A stretch of DNA of 64,000 nucleotides from the NCBI RefSeq assembly GCF_009389715.1, contig NC_052397.1, forward strand, positions 17,494,129 to 17,558,128, written 5' to 3'. Below the pieces are notes generated by a model. The model did no database searches and had not been told where the DNA came from. It was given only the letters and a program-made list of their open reading frames with translations. Within the stretch, counting starts at the first letter, position 1. Each line of letters starts with the position of its first letter. Made by a program: the position numbers and the translations under genes. Shown here piece by piece: positions 10,041 through 22,626 of this stretch. Source of the DNA: Phoenix dactylifera (taxonomy: Eukaryota > Streptophyta > Magnoliopsida > Arecales > Arecaceae).

Positions 10041-13000
10041 TCACCTAGAACTTGTACCAACTGCAACAAGCGAAGCATAAGCCCCGTCTGCCAACTCCAT
10101 GAGGGCTTCATGTCGTCCTTGCTCAACGATCAGACCGTTCTTTACCAGAGCAATTATATCGGCTCCTTTAATTGTGGATAAACGATGAGCCACAACCACC
10201 GTCGACCTTCCAACCATCACCCTATTTAATGCTTCTTGCACCACATGCTCAGATTCCACGTCTAAAGCGCTGGTTGCTTCATCAAGCAGCAGAATTTTAG
10301 GGTTCTTGATAACCGCTCTTGCAATTGCTATACGCTGCTTCTGCCCACCGGACAGTTGCATCCCTCTCTCTCCGACATTGGTGTCATATCCTTGGGGCAA
10401 TGCCGATATGAACCAATGGGCATTTGCTATTTCAGCAGCTGCAATGATCTCTTCTTCCGATACCTCCCTTTGCTTTCCATAAGCTATGTTGGCATGGATT
10501 GTGTCGTTGAACAGCACGGGCTCTTGGCTTACCAAGCCTATCTGTCGTCTAAGCCAATTGACTCTAAACTTCTGGATTGCTACTCCATCTAACAAGATTT
10601 TGCCGGAATCAGGGTCATAGAATCTCTCCAGCAGGGCGATGGCCGTCGATTTTCCACTTCCACTCTCTCCAACAAGTGCGACGGTCTGTGCAATAAACTT
10701 TAAATTGTGAGCATCAAGAAAGATAGCTAAGAACTATTGTGAGGACCCATGCAGGTGTATATCTAATCCTACATTAGCTATGCATTTGGTAGATCTTGGA
10801 TGCTTATATAGGACCAAAAAACCCAACTCATATCTACATAGAGGTCATGAGTTATGAAAGATGGTATCTGACCAAACCCAACCAACAGCTTATATGGACT
10901 AAAGAACACTATAGCACGAGCTCATAATCATGGGCTTGTAATTAGTCTTAATGGATTTGGACCTTTAGTCTGGCGAGCGAGACATCAAAGCTTAAATGAG
11001 GGTTATGTGAGGATCCATGTAGGCATATATTGTTTAGTCTAATATCGGCTATACATTAGGTAGATCTTGTATACTTATACAGGATCAAAAAAAATCTCAA
11101 TAACACCTTCCAGCTAGCTTTTTTGGGCAAGACTCTGTATTGTAACAACAACAACAAAAAAACAACAAGGCAAAGAAGCTGCAGTAGCTTAATGCTTAAA
11201 TTTGTGAGAGAACTTGCGATTATTTTCAGTTCAAAACTGACCCTTCTATTGACGGATCATGATGATGTAGTTGATGTGAAATTTTGACGGTGTACCTTTC
11301 TCGAGGGGATCCTCAAGCAGAGGTCTCTGAAGATTTGCACATCGGGACGGGCTGGATATTTGAAGAAAACATGCTGGAACTCAATGTCTCCCCTCACATT
11401 CGCTAACACTGTGCCCTCATCAGTGCTCGAGTCAATCTTGGACGTCCGATCAAGAATTGCAAAAATTGAAGCAGTTGATTCCTTTGCTTTGGCAGAATCT
11501 GGACCGAATGCAGTTGTCTGTGAAATTACGATAGCTGCTACGGACAAAGCGAAGTAGACCTGCCAATCATAAAGAAGAATGTGAATCCAAATTTTTATAC
11601 AAATGGAAACGGCAACAACAATGACAAGAACAAAATTCCATGCCACTAACCGTAAATACTTGGGAAAAACTTGCATGACCATCATGAACAAAAATGGCGC
11701 CCACATAAAAACATAGTGCATAGCTGCAATAGAGCACCAAATTTGAGAAGCCAAAACCGAAGCCACTTATGGCTCCTCGTCGGACTCCATGTTTCATGGG
11801 CACTCTGCATTTCTTTTCGTAAGTGTCCAAAATCCTCTGCTCTGCACAAAACGATGCCACAGTTCGAATGCTCCTGACTGCATCGCTTGCTACCCGACTG
11901 GCATCTTCATACATAACCTGCAAAAAATTTAATTGCATTCTTCATGAGAACATATCCATATAAGAAAAAGAGAGTTCACAGGCATTGTTACGTACCTTGG
12001 CATCTGCACTGGATGGCTCAAGCAACTTCATCTGAACATACCCCTGCAAACCCACCAGAGGTCCCAATATAGAGACTATGAGTGCAAGTCTCCAGTTTGC
12101 AACCATGGCTATGAGAAACCCCGTGACAGCAGAAGATAAGTTCTGAACCATCACTGCCAAGGAATCTCCTACAAGCGCTCGTACGGTCGAAGCATCTGTT
12201 GATAGCCTTGCACCAATTGCCCCGCTGGGAAGATAGAACACTGCATGTTAGGAGGGATTACTAGGCTTGTGATGTTACATAGGCGAAATCTAATCTACCT
12301 GGAATTTGAAGGCTCGTCAAACCAGCTGATCTCTTGGTGCACCACTCTCTCAAATAACAAGGACCGTATACGTTTGATCAGATTTCCACCTGCCACCGCA
12401 AAGAAGTAGTACTGTGCTGGTGCCATGATGAGAGAGCACACCCCCAGAAGCGCATACATCAGTGTCCAAAACCTGGCATCTTTTCGCTGCTCGTGTGGCT
12501 GTTCGTAGAATGTCTTGATGGAACGCGAAATGAGGAATCCAAAGACTGGAAATATCGCTCCATGTAAGGCGGCAGCGGTGGATCCTAGCAGAAGAATTGG
12601 CAGCTCCGGTTTGTTCAGAGAGGCCAGTCGCCTGACAGGTACCCCTTTGCTCACTTCGCCCTCATCATCCTGCTCTTCTTCCTTGTCTTCATCTTCAAAA
12701 GATTTTGAGGAATAAGGCACGATGCTTCCTCCAAGCGAGGAACCTCGGCTAGGTGATCTGCTCAATGACCTTGAAACATCACAACTCGAACATGATTTTC
12801 TCGACTCCACCGGAGGTTCTTCAGCTTGTTTGCTAGACTCCTGCAGACGTACAAGTTGCGAGTACGTCCCGTCGACGTCTTTGATCAACTCAGCATGCGA
12901 ACCTGCTCGGCATAATCCAGACCACATAGATTTGGTATTTACTACAAGAGTTTCATGAATGACTTTGGTATATATTTTTTTTTATCACCTTGTTCTACAA

Positions 13001-14784
13001 GTTTTCCGTGATGCAGGACTGAGATCGTATCAGAATTCCTCACAGTGCTCAAACGATGAGCAACCACGATGGTGGTCCTTCCTGACATGATTCTGACCAA
13101 TGCATCTTGAACTATCCTCTCGGACTCAGCATCCAACGCGCTTGTGGCTTCGTCCAAAAGTAGGATCTTGGGGTTCTTCAGAATTGCCCTCGCAATTGCA
13201 ATCCTCTGCTTTTGTCCGCCAGAGAGTTGCGCTCCTTGCCCGCCAACCACCGTATCAAGGCCCTGCCATTGCAACCATGTAACTGAGAAATAGAGTCGTA
13301 GGAGAAAATCAAATATCTAAAAGAAAGTGATGTATTCACTTCTGGCATCATGTCCACGAACTTGGCAGCATTTGCAAGCTCAAGAGCTCTCATAATATCT
13401 TCCAGTGTTGCTTCTTCCTTCCCGTACGCAATGTTCTCCTTGATGGTGGCATCAAACAAGACGGGCTCTTGGCTAACTAGTCCCATCTTCTGCCTTATCC
13501 ACCCAAGCCTCAGACTCTTCAGGTCGACGCCATCTATCAGCACCTCACCAGCCTGTGGATCATAAAATCTCTCCACCAAACTAATCACAGTAGATTTCCC
13601 ACTGCCACTCTCTCCAACTAGAGCCATGGTTCTGCCACTTGGTATACGCAACGAGAAGCCATCAAATATCAACTGATCGGGCCTTGCTGGGTAGCTGAAA
13701 TAAATATCTTTAAGTTCGATGTCGCCCTTCATATCTTCCAACTCGATGCCGTTTATGTCATAGGCATCAATGCCTGGTTTTCGATTGATGGTCTCGAACA
13801 TTTTATATGCTGCTGCCTGCGCTGCTGCAAATGCATTCAAACAGGGGGATGTCTGGCCAAGGGACCTGGTTCAACAAAATTCCAGCGACAGGATTCAGGG
13901 TTTGAAATAAAGTTTTTGAACGATAAGAGCAAAATGTGATTAATGAACTCCGACTTACATTCCACCGACCACAATGGCTTCTATGACATTCATGACAACT
14001 CCACCATTGTAGCTTTTCTCAATTATCAACTTGGAACCGTACCATACAGCTAAGCCATAGCTGCAGAACAAAATGAATAACATGAAGCCAGTTCCTAAGC
14101 CAGTGACGGCCCCTTCGTGAACAGTAGCCCTGTATGCAACTTTTATGAACTTGCTGTACTTGTCCATGGCTCGCTTCTCACTTGTAAAGGATACAACCTA
14201 GGAAAAAAATGCAGACAAACAGAAATATAACTAAGAAATCATGAGGCACTTCATATATAATAGAGGATACAACATAAATTCGTACGTACTGTTCTGATGG
14301 ATCCAAGTGTTTGTTCCACCAGAGATCCAGCTTCAGCGTATGCCTTCCGTCCACGGATCGACAATTTGGACAGTAACAAATACGTGGTTCCAAAAGCAAT
14401 GACAATGGGAGGAAAACTAGACAACATGACCAGCGACAAAAGCCAGCCTCTTGTAAATGCTATAATAAAGCCACCAAAGAAGGTTGAAACGAGTTGCACA
14501 AAAGTTGCAGCCTAGGAATAACAACAAAATTTGATTATTAGATGCTTCTGAAACTACAACGGATTCAACTTTCATATGATAAGACAGGAATTCATTGGGG
14601 AGCTTTTGCATGGACCAGGGGAGGGCAAGAGTTGCATGCTGTTAAAATTTTTATATGGTTACTTTTTAGAACAACATAAAACTTCCGGTTTATAGCTTAT
14701 TTTTCTTCCTTCCATCATTTTCCTTTTTGATGGAACAATTTAAAGCATGTCCAACAAACTATATGTCAAAGAAGATGTGGATAT

Positions 14785-14862
<78 letters not shown>

Positions 14863-16446
14863 AGATGCAATGGCACTTAACTCTCATGTTAAAAATAAAA
14901 ATGAATCTTTTTTAATGTTATGAAGAAGTTACATTATCAAAAAATATTATGCAGATATTAACACAACAATATTTCAGATGAGATAAAACTGAAATATGTT
15001 TGGATGTAATTAGGGTCTAGGGAACTCTGTGTGTATCTTTTTTTGAATGGAAACTCTCCCTGCATCAATGATATGTATCTCACTTTTGGACCAATGGCAT
15101 CCTGAATAAGTGCAGTGTCCCCAGTTATCCTCTCAATTGCTTCCCCAGTTGTGGTTTCATTATCAAAGAATGCAATGTCCTGTCTCAGTAAAGCTTTGAG
15201 GTATAAGCCACGAATTCGAGTTGCTTGTCTCTCTGCAGTCACCATCCAGCATGAGACCTCTGGCATCAAGAAGTTACAAAGTTTAGACTGATACACAAAA
15301 ACAAGCCTTCATGCATGAAAGATGCACAAAAACAAGGCTTTAGCCAACTATGTCAGTTATCAGTTCAGTATATCAGTGCAATGAAAATACCACATATATC
15401 ACTTGGCAAAAAAACTGTGCTGACAGATTAACTTCGATTTCAGAGTCTGGCATCCTCAACGGGAGATGTTCTTGAACTATCTGAAGATGCTTTTAATTTG
15501 ATATTTGGAAAAGACTAACCTATAGGTGCTATCATGATATACTACTGATTGTTTGATCTAAATGAATGAGCCTGAGAGACAGATGAAGTATTAACTATGC
15601 TTGAATTTTTGTTTGGAACAGAGTACTTCGATCACTTACGTAGAACAGAAGCAACACCTGATCCTGCTGCTAAATATACAAATTTGACAACCACCTGAAA
15701 CAAAATTGCAACCAAACTCAGATTAGTGAAGTCTTCCATCAATTGCACACACTTCACAAGCTATGCTGCATGACTAATTATGAGTAAGGAAGACAAATCA
15801 GCCCAGTGCGTTCAGATTCCCTACATGCAAAACAGTACAGGAAATATAACATCGATTCTTTACCCTTGAGATGCGGCTCTGTATTACAAAATTTAATAAA
15901 GAAATTTCCCTCGACAAAAGAATTTAATTAAAAAATTTAAGCTCTTGATGGGTGCTTAAAGAAACAGAACAGTCAGTAATCCCCGTTAGCCTGATTAAAC
16001 AGGCGCTGGGATCTCACGCTACATGGAAAACAGAATGAGGAGACTGAAAGATTGGTGCGAGGCACAGCTTGTTCACCCAAAACAAAGTTCCTCATGCTAT
16101 GATGTCACTGGTGTGGCCCGACGAACTTTTTTGTGCGACAGAGAAGCACATCTTAGACTTAGAAATGTTAATGGTGATGAGCTGTGAGGGAGGCACGAAC
16201 CTTGGAGACCTCATGCACTACAGAAGCCTTACTGCTGAAGCCAAAGGCATTAACGAGCTGACCAAAGACGTAGGACACGAGCGACATCGAGATCCCGTTG
16301 GCGACCGCCGCGACAGTACCGACGGCCATCAAAGCCACATCGCAAGTGTCCGCAAATGAAAACATCTTATAGAATGGCACTGTTTCGACCCCCTTCTTCG
16401 TCCGACCACCATCTTCCTCCCTCAAAATTTTCTCTTCTTTCTCCAT
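10041..16446 (-). CDS. ABCB-type (P-glycoprotein/MDR) full-length ABC transporter, 12 exons, 1248 aa
   Basis: This is a plasma-membrane ATP-driven exporter; plant members move auxin, alkaloids and other organics. Exons on the minus strand: 16446-16201, 15694-15640, 15259-15084, 14511-14290, 14197-13959, 13865-13340, 13262-12989, 12902-12299, 12224-11996, 11917-11651, 11559-11296 and 10685-10041. All introns are GT-AG, every phase closes, and the sum is 3747 nt. The order is TMD1-NBD1-linker-TMD2-NBD2. NBD1 has Walker [10 protein letters not shown] (Lys about 403), LSGGQ (about 501-505) and [11 protein letters not shown]2 has Walker A Lys about 1046, LSGGQ about 1145 and ILLLDEAT. An acidic, Ser-rich linker follows NBD1. 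The N-terminus [11 protein letters not shown] and overall layout fit the ABCB4/ABCB11/ABCB21 group. The substrate cannot be read from sequence. Just before the NBD2 Walker A, IPSRK replaces the usual IPSGK. Intron 11 carries a TRIM-like element. Confidence 0.93.
10738..11147 (+). mobile_element. TRIM-like element (copy A) in ABCB intron 11
   Basis: Two copies of a direct repeat (from 10738 and from about 11003) begin tgtgaggaNcc. They share a tggtagatcttg-like core, and the second ends ttgtaaca at 11147. Just after the first copy lies tggtatctgacc (10862), resembling a tRNA-Met primer site. About 140 bp of non-coding DNA follows. There is no coding capacity. It is antisense to the ABCB transcript and fully intronic. 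No clear target duplication is visible. Confidence 0.55.
14787..14859 (+). repeat. Compound (TC)n(TA)n microsatellite in ABCB intron 3
   Basis: About 40 bases of TC units run directly into about 32 bases of TA units, within the intron between exons 3 and 4. Confidence 0.95.
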
Positions 16447-18309
16447 ATCTTCTCTCCTATTGCATCTGTCAAGTCTTTTTTTCCCTTTTTGCTCTCTCTA
16501 TTTTTTCAGCTGGAACACAAGCCTACCTACATGCTGTCATCACACCGAGCTTCGAGGCTAAGGTACTATCGAATAGATTGGAGTGATGAACTTGGAAACC
16601 AAGAAACACACTATAACTGGTAGGAATCGCTCTGCATTAGGTTCCTTAGCAGCGGCATGTCAACAAGAAGGGTGCATTACTGCCTCTGATTCATTGACAG
16701 CATTACATCCACTTGTCCTTTTTTATGGACTTCTAAAGGGGATGTTCCCTGTTTTCATCAGTGCTTTGCGTCCTGATGTACTTGCAAATTGGGCGGCCGA
16801 ATGTGACTCCAAACAAACGGACAGTGAAGGAACTAACGTCAAACAAGGAAAGTTCCCATCGTACCAAAAAAAAAAGCAAGGAATGTTCTTTGTTGTCGGT
16901 ATTCTATTTAGAAGAAGTGCTTTGTTGCCACCATCCTTAATTGTCCATCGTGTATTATATTACATAACATTTATTAGTCCTCTTCGTATAAAGCTTATTT
17001 TCATCTGCCTAGTTTAGTCATGGATCTTTTGTGCCACCGGCCCTGGTCGGCATTCTGATGTATACCGAGGATTGACAGCTGCTGGCCAATGTAAGTCCTA
17101 GGATCCTCCATCAGAAATGTGGATATCCGGATATTTTGGGCATACTAGGATTATGGCAATGGATTTTTTTCTATGTAATATGGCAATGGATTTTAGTTGG
17201 AAGTTTAATAAAAAGGCTGTACCAATTACTGTATTAGTATTCGCTTTCTCTCCTCATCTTAAACTTTGGAATAACCTCGCAACATTGGCACCGCAATTTG
17301 AAAAATATTGATCTATTTTTTTGAAAAACTGTTGACTCACATCAGGATACAGAGCTTATATAGTTACACATTGAAGATACAAAGACTTTCAAATCACTTA
17401 TGAGATTGTTCGGCTTGTTGAATAGTTTAACAAGTCTACCTACAGACTACTATTTTTTATAAAAAAATTTGATTGCTCTTTTGTATTTTTCTTTGTTACA
17501 AATCCTTTCATAACTAGTTTATGTAACCTAGTTGGGACTAGAGCTCAGTGTCACTGGCACTAGAGCTCCTCTTCCGTGCCAACATTAACAATAGATGAAG
17601 CAGATGACAACAGTACTGGAGGCTTTGATGAGCGGAGCTCTTTGGTTGTGTGCTGAAACTGCTTTTTTTCACAGCTTCAAAAGTCTGTTTTTTTTTTTTT
17701 TTGTCCATATTGTTGTTACAGACTTACAGTTGGTTCAGAACTCTGTTTTTAGAATTGCTGTCTGCTTCTTGTGGCAGTTGCTTGATGCTGTATTCTGACT
17801 TTAGATTAATAAATGCGTTGCCGCCCGCGATGGCTTCACTGACCTTGAGGTTAGGGTCCTTAGGGACAAACGGGGCTTTGTAGGATGAATAGGGATCCAA
17901 TGTTTTTTTTTTTTTATCCGTTCAACGGCCTCACCGCCCTTGAGATCACCGGCAGTACTGCCGGCCTCCTGTCCGAGGTCTTCGCCGGTGAGGGAGGCTT
18001 CATATGGGACGACAGGGAATGGGGTTCCTACGAACAGGAGTTCGGGGCGAATAGAGTTCGGCAACGATTTTTTCCCCCTAAACCATGGTTAACCATGGTT
18101 AGTGTTTGACGGGGAAAGCTACTGGAATAGACTGATGCAGTGAATTTTCATTCACCGTCTCTAGGTGACGTGGTAGACTAAGTCTACCTAATAATTTCTT
18201 CATTAGGGAATACCAGAATTGAGGAGGAGTTAGCCACGGGGGATGCCCTTTCTCTTGAGTAGGAGCCGATCATGATGAGAATGCCTTCGACACAGAATTG
18301 GATGGAGAA
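16447..18309. other. ABCB upstream region and gene-poor spacer
   Basis: A pyrimidine-rich leader-like stretch follows the ABCB start. Beyond it are AT-rich sequence, homopolymer T runs and a short GC-richer block at about 17830-18070 that I could not identify. A 144-codon open frame at 16583-17017 shows no domain. Perfect palindromes are present at about 17955-17972 and 18082-18103. Confidence 0.5.
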
Positions 18310-18315
18310 GATTAT

Positions 18316-18672
18316 TGTAGCCCCAATGAATCTAAAAAATATTTTCTATCTAACTTTTTTTTGGATGAGATCTTGAATTATTGCAAATAGTATCAAAGCA
18401 GATTCAGCCTATAGCCCATATAGACTAAGGGACACTACACCATTATTCTATAATGGATTTATGGTATATGTGATTGAATTTGAATGCATTTGAACCTTTA
18501 ACCTAACGAGAATATTAAGACTTAAATAGAGAAAGTATGTAAGGATCCGTACGGAAGTGTGTTTAGCCTCATATTGGCCATAGGCTAAGTAGATCTTAGA
18601 TACTTACAGGACCAAGTAATCCAAATAATATCTTCTGGCTAGTTTTTTTGAATAAGATCCTCAATCATTATA
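18316..18672 (+). mobile_element. TRIM-like element (copy B), 5' repeat decayed
   Basis: The downstream terminal repeat runs from about 18538 (tgtaaggatcc) to about 18672. The upstream repeat survives only as its last about 70 bp, ending ttgca at 18385. Between them lie tagtatcaaagc, like the tRNA-Met primer site, and an internal part (agcccatatagactaaggga) shared with copy D. No coding capacity. Confidence 0.55.
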
Positions 18673-19600
18673 TAGGAGGAGGAGGCGGCGATGGTCGGCG
18701 GAGGTGGAAGGTTGGAGGACAAGGAGAGGAGGCGAAGCTATCACTCGAGATGATGGAAAGAGATGTGAATTGGGGGAGAACTTAACAGTTGAAAATTAGG
18801 ACACCCAATAATGCTTAACAGTGTCGTTTTCTGTAAAAGGATTTTGATGAGGCTTGTTAGAGTCGTTTCATTTTAGTAGTTCCCAACGCTTAAAAAAAAC
18901 ACCAAAAATTTCTATTTTTGGGCCTCCAAACAAAGTAATCAAAATAAAAGTTTTCTTTTTAAGTAGATTTTGACCGAGCAAATTCCTTAGCTGAAGACAA
19001 AGATGTTTGGAAATTAAGATCTAGCTTTAAGAGAATTTGGTATTTTCGCTAATCCGGCTATTTTAGTAAAGCTATAACTTCTTTTGGCTAGAAAAGAAAT
19101 TTGGTTTGAATTTTTTAAAGTCCATTCATAAAAGATTTGAATTTTCTAAAGGGGGACTTCACCAGTATAAATAGAGACATTAGTATCAATTTTCTAATAG
19201 AATTTTCTAAAGGCCATGTGTGGCTTTCTGCACCCTTTTCACATTAGACTTCAGAATGAGCTCGTTGGCCCAAGCAAAGAAAAATGAATCAGTCCCAAAC
19301 AAATGGAAGTGTTTTTTTTTCCTTTTTCAGGGGAAGCTATGAAGAAAAAACAGAGAGGCAAACCTCTAAATAGAATAGCCTAGCTCATATCCCTTATGTC
19401 ATGCCCCAAACCCGCCACTCAAATCTAGAACATGACTGTAAACCTATCCAGAACGTATTATTTGGGCTTTCTGGTTCTGTATAAATACATAAAATCTATC
19501 CAGTGCATAGTCGATATTGGATTAAAAATATGTCCTCCCGTACTTATCTTATATAAACCTTAGTGCCCTTATTAAGCAAAGTTCTAAACATGTAGGTCTA
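18673..19600. other. Intergenic spacer
   Basis: No gene or clear repeat seen. The region is AT-rich with T and A runs. A short GAG-rich piece follows copy B at about 18678-18730. Confidence 0.5.
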
Positions 19601-19794
19601 TCCGAAATTTTCGACTTTTAACCTAGTGAGGATACCAGAGCTTAAAGAAAAAAATATGCGAGGATCCATACATTCATGTGTTTAATCTCATATTAATTAT
19701 CCACCGAGTAGATCTTAAATACTTTTACAGGATCAAGAAACCTAATTTATACCTGTTGACTAACTTTTTTTTAGATAAGGTTCTAGATTGTTAC
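19600..19794 (+). mobile_element. TRIM-like element fragment (copy C)
   Basis: Only the end of the internal part (cctagtgaggataccagagcttaaa-like) and the downstream terminal repeat survive. The repeat starts at about 19657 (tgcgaggatcc) and ends ttgttaca at 19794. It matches copies A, B and D in order. Confidence 0.5.
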
Positions 19795-19856
19795 AACCTA
19801 CGGTGCCGGTTGCCAACAAAACAACCGCAACCTAAAGAGAGCCCATGCTCCTCCAT

Positions 19857-19906
19857 TGGTAGGGGTTGCATCTTTCGCACCACTATGAGAGATACAACCC
19901 CTACCA
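19857..19906. repeat. Inverted repeat / hairpin
   Basis: A 17-base arm at 19857-19873 is matched by its reverse complement at 19890-19906 with one mismatch, around a 16-base loop. The function is unknown and the stem is too short to argue for a microRNA precursor by itself. Confidence 0.7.
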
Positions 19907-20326
19907 CACTATGTGACTCGTGCGCTTCAATCTCATGTCTTTTATAGCCAGGAGGCATGACCAGCAAGGGCTATGGCCAGTGTCACGCCTCATATGCTTC
20001 TTATGGATGCTTCTTCAAATTTCTCGAATAGAAACATGAAACGGCGTGGCTCAAGAAATTCAAGGTATAATAGATGATGCGTGGGAAAATGTTAAACCTC
20101 TTCTATTGCGCGCTTAAGTTCTAGAGAGCTCTTTATCTTGTGTTTTAGAGAGTTCCATTCCATTGCCAGCGTAATTGTTTGGACAAGAGTTCTCGAGTCC
20201 AAATCCATGACAGAGGTTCAGCCCATCTTTGTAAACCACAATCGGGTCCTGGGCCTATACGTGGGGTTCGGTCCATTATCATTATAGGTTGGCCGCGTCT
20301 GCAAGTCTGGTCACCGGGGGCACCGT

Positions 20327-20731
20327 TAGGGCTGTTAATGAGCCGAGTTGCTCGGGCTCGGCTCGGTAAAAGCCTGGCTCGGGCTCGGTTCGTTTACACC
20401 CGAGCCCGAGCAGCTTACGAGCCCTAACGAGCTCTAGTCTCCCACTGAAAGATCTTATTTCAGTACCATAATTCATAAAAATCTGACCACATAGAGAAAA
20501 ATAGCCTGTTATCGAGCCCGAGGCCGAGCTCGAGCTCGGCCTCGTTCTGGAGCTCGTAATTGAAACGAGCTTTACGAGCTCAAGCCCGAGCCTTTGCTTT
20601 GCCAAGCAAGCCCGAGCTCGAGCTCAATACAGAGCTCGTTACCGAGCCCGAGCCCGAGCTTCTGTGAAACGAGCCGAGCCGAGCTCTCCCAGGCTCAGGC
20701 TCGGGCTCGGCTCGGCTCATTAACAGCCCTA
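20327..20731. mobile_element. hAT-type MITE with perfect 8-bp target duplication
   Basis: The element starts tagggctgttaatgagccga and ends with its inverted copy (…cattaacagcccta), at least 21 bp of perfect terminal inverted repeat. It is flanked on both sides by ggcaccgt (20319-20326 and 20732-20739), an 8-bp duplication as made by hAT transposases. The interior is GC-rich, full of gagcccgagc/gagctcgag units, and folds on itself almost end to end. It has no transposase, so it would need one from elsewhere. The intact target duplication suggests a fairly recent insertion. Confidence 0.92.
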
Positions 20732-20739
20732 GGCACCGT

Positions 20740-22174
20740 GCTAGGACTGGTTCACGGAATACTTTTGCTTCCCCATGAGACATGGTTGTTCATACGTTTA
20801 TGGTTGTTAACACCTGATCAAGCATCAACGTTGATAGGTTACTGGTACGGTGAAAAAAAAGCCCATCCTGGCTGGCTCGGAAAAGATCATTAGAGGTGTG
20901 GTTTCAATTAAAGAAATATTAAAATTAAAAAAAAAAAGATTGGAGGTATCATTAACAGAGCTCTTCGGTTTTTTTTTTCATATCTATCTTTCTAAATATA
21001 TAAAATTATATAAATATTTTCATAAAGTTGCTTTTATGTTTATATGTATATACTCTCTCTTTTTTTGGCATATTTGCCCATACCATCTTATTCTGTTAAA
21101 AAATAAAAAATTTAAAATTGAAGTCATTGAAATATATTTATGGATAGATTTGCCAAAATAAGTTGTAAGGATATACATATAAATAGTAATTTTATGATGG
21201 TATTTATATAATTTTGTTTTTTTTAGAAAAGTATGAACTCAAAAAAGTTGGAGGAATATGGAATAACTTTGCTGGCCCTGCAAAGAAACTGATTCCTAGT
21301 AAATGGATCGAGCCCAACTTGACCAGACCTTCGTGAATGGAGACCGGAACAATGGGCCTTTTAGCACCTTGGTGAATGTTTACTGCAGGGTCTGAGGAAA
21401 GGAACTTAATTACGATCAAGATTTCATGTCGTCTCCAAGCTGGTGCAAACAATCTCATTGTAGGTAAACTCGAGAAGTTCTGGAAAATCGTGTTCTGGCT
21501 CTATATTTTTTTTTTCTGTTTTAAATTATTCTAAAATCCTGTAGATAGCTGTTAGATTTTTCATGCATACACTGTTAGGATTATTTCTAGCTTTGTGGAA
21601 ATCAAACATGTTGCCACCGGTGATCAGCCCAACCAAGGCGCTGAACTGGCTGGATTACTGGAGTGCTCGAACGGTTGGCTGGCAAAGATAAGAAAATCTT
21701 CTTATTGGAGAGTGCCCAGCGGAAGACCCTCCAATACTTAAGTTGGACTGACTCTTAAAGAACAGCGGAGGTATTATGAAAATGGTAGAATGGCAGCACT
21801 AAAAAATAAGAGAGCTTAAAAGTACTTCAATAGCCCAGCTAGTTTAGTACCTTGATCGAGCCGAAGCAACAAAATCAAATCTACATCCAAAATGTATTTG
21901 CAAGAGAAGTACATATGCGCCATGAATGAATTTCACCTTCTACTCTCTTGCTCGCAATGACCATTAAAACAATTTATTTTGTCAAGGAATGAAAAATGAC
22001 ATATTAGCAATGGAGTATAGCTTCTAACAGTGACGAAAGGAATGTACATTTTCTGATGATGGTTACATAAATTTTTTAATAAAGAAAACACATCCCTCTT
22101 TCCAAGTTGAGGTCTTTTGGCTATTGATCAATATGCTTCTGTGGCATCATATTAAATTTCAATTGATGGCTTTC
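20740..22174. other. Intergenic spacer
   Basis: AT-rich DNA. The block at 21560-21900 is less AT-rich and could be decayed LTR sequence, but I saw no diagnostic motif. The short open frames (for example 21204-21458, minus) carry no recognisable domain. Confidence 0.5.
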
Positions 22175-22626
22175 TGTGAGGACCAATACGAGCGTGTGTT
22201 TAGTTCTATATTAGTTAGTAGATCTGGAATATTTATATGGAGCTAAAGAACCTAAAATAATACTTTTCAAATAGCCTTTTCCAGTAAGATACTAGGTTGT
22301 TACAAATGATATTAAAGCAAATCTGATCCATAGCCCATATAAACTAGGAGACACTATAGCATGGGTCTATTGGAGTTAATTATGTGATAATCTTGGTGCT
22401 TATAATTAGATTTATAATATTTGTGAACAAATTGAATAGATTTGGATCCGTAGTCTGAGGAAGATGCTAGGGCTTAAACAAGGGAGCACGTGAGGATCTA
22501 TGTGAGCATGCATTTAGTCTCACATCAGCTATGCACTAGGTAGATCTTGGGTACTTATGCAGGACTAAGAAACTCCAAGTAAAATCTTCCACTTAGGTTT
22601 TTTAGATAAGATTTTAAGTTGTTACA
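22175..22626 (+). mobile_element. TRIM-like element (copy D, most complete)
   Basis: The terminal repeats are 22175-22304 (tgtgaggacc … gttgttaca) and about 22489-22626 (tgaggatcta … gttgttaca). The upstream repeat is followed directly by aatgatattaaagc, resembling the tRNA-Met primer site. A roughly 185-bp internal region (agcccatataaactaggaga …) follows, and a purine-rich stretch (aagggagcacg) sits just before the second repeat. It has no coding capacity. The flanking bases (ctttc and cgaaa) do not match as a target duplication. Confidence 0.6.

Noticed and set aside
16583-17017. 144-codon plus-strand open frame upstream of ABCB
   Set aside because: No domain, no splice context, and composition like the surrounding spacer.
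17801-18109. Open frames on both strands in a GC-richer block
   Set aside because: Could not be matched to a known protein; kept only as a low-interest palindrome finding.
20179-20893. Open frames rich in Arg/Ala/Glu/Leu/Ser
   Set aside because: They come from the gagcccgag words of the hAT-type MITE.
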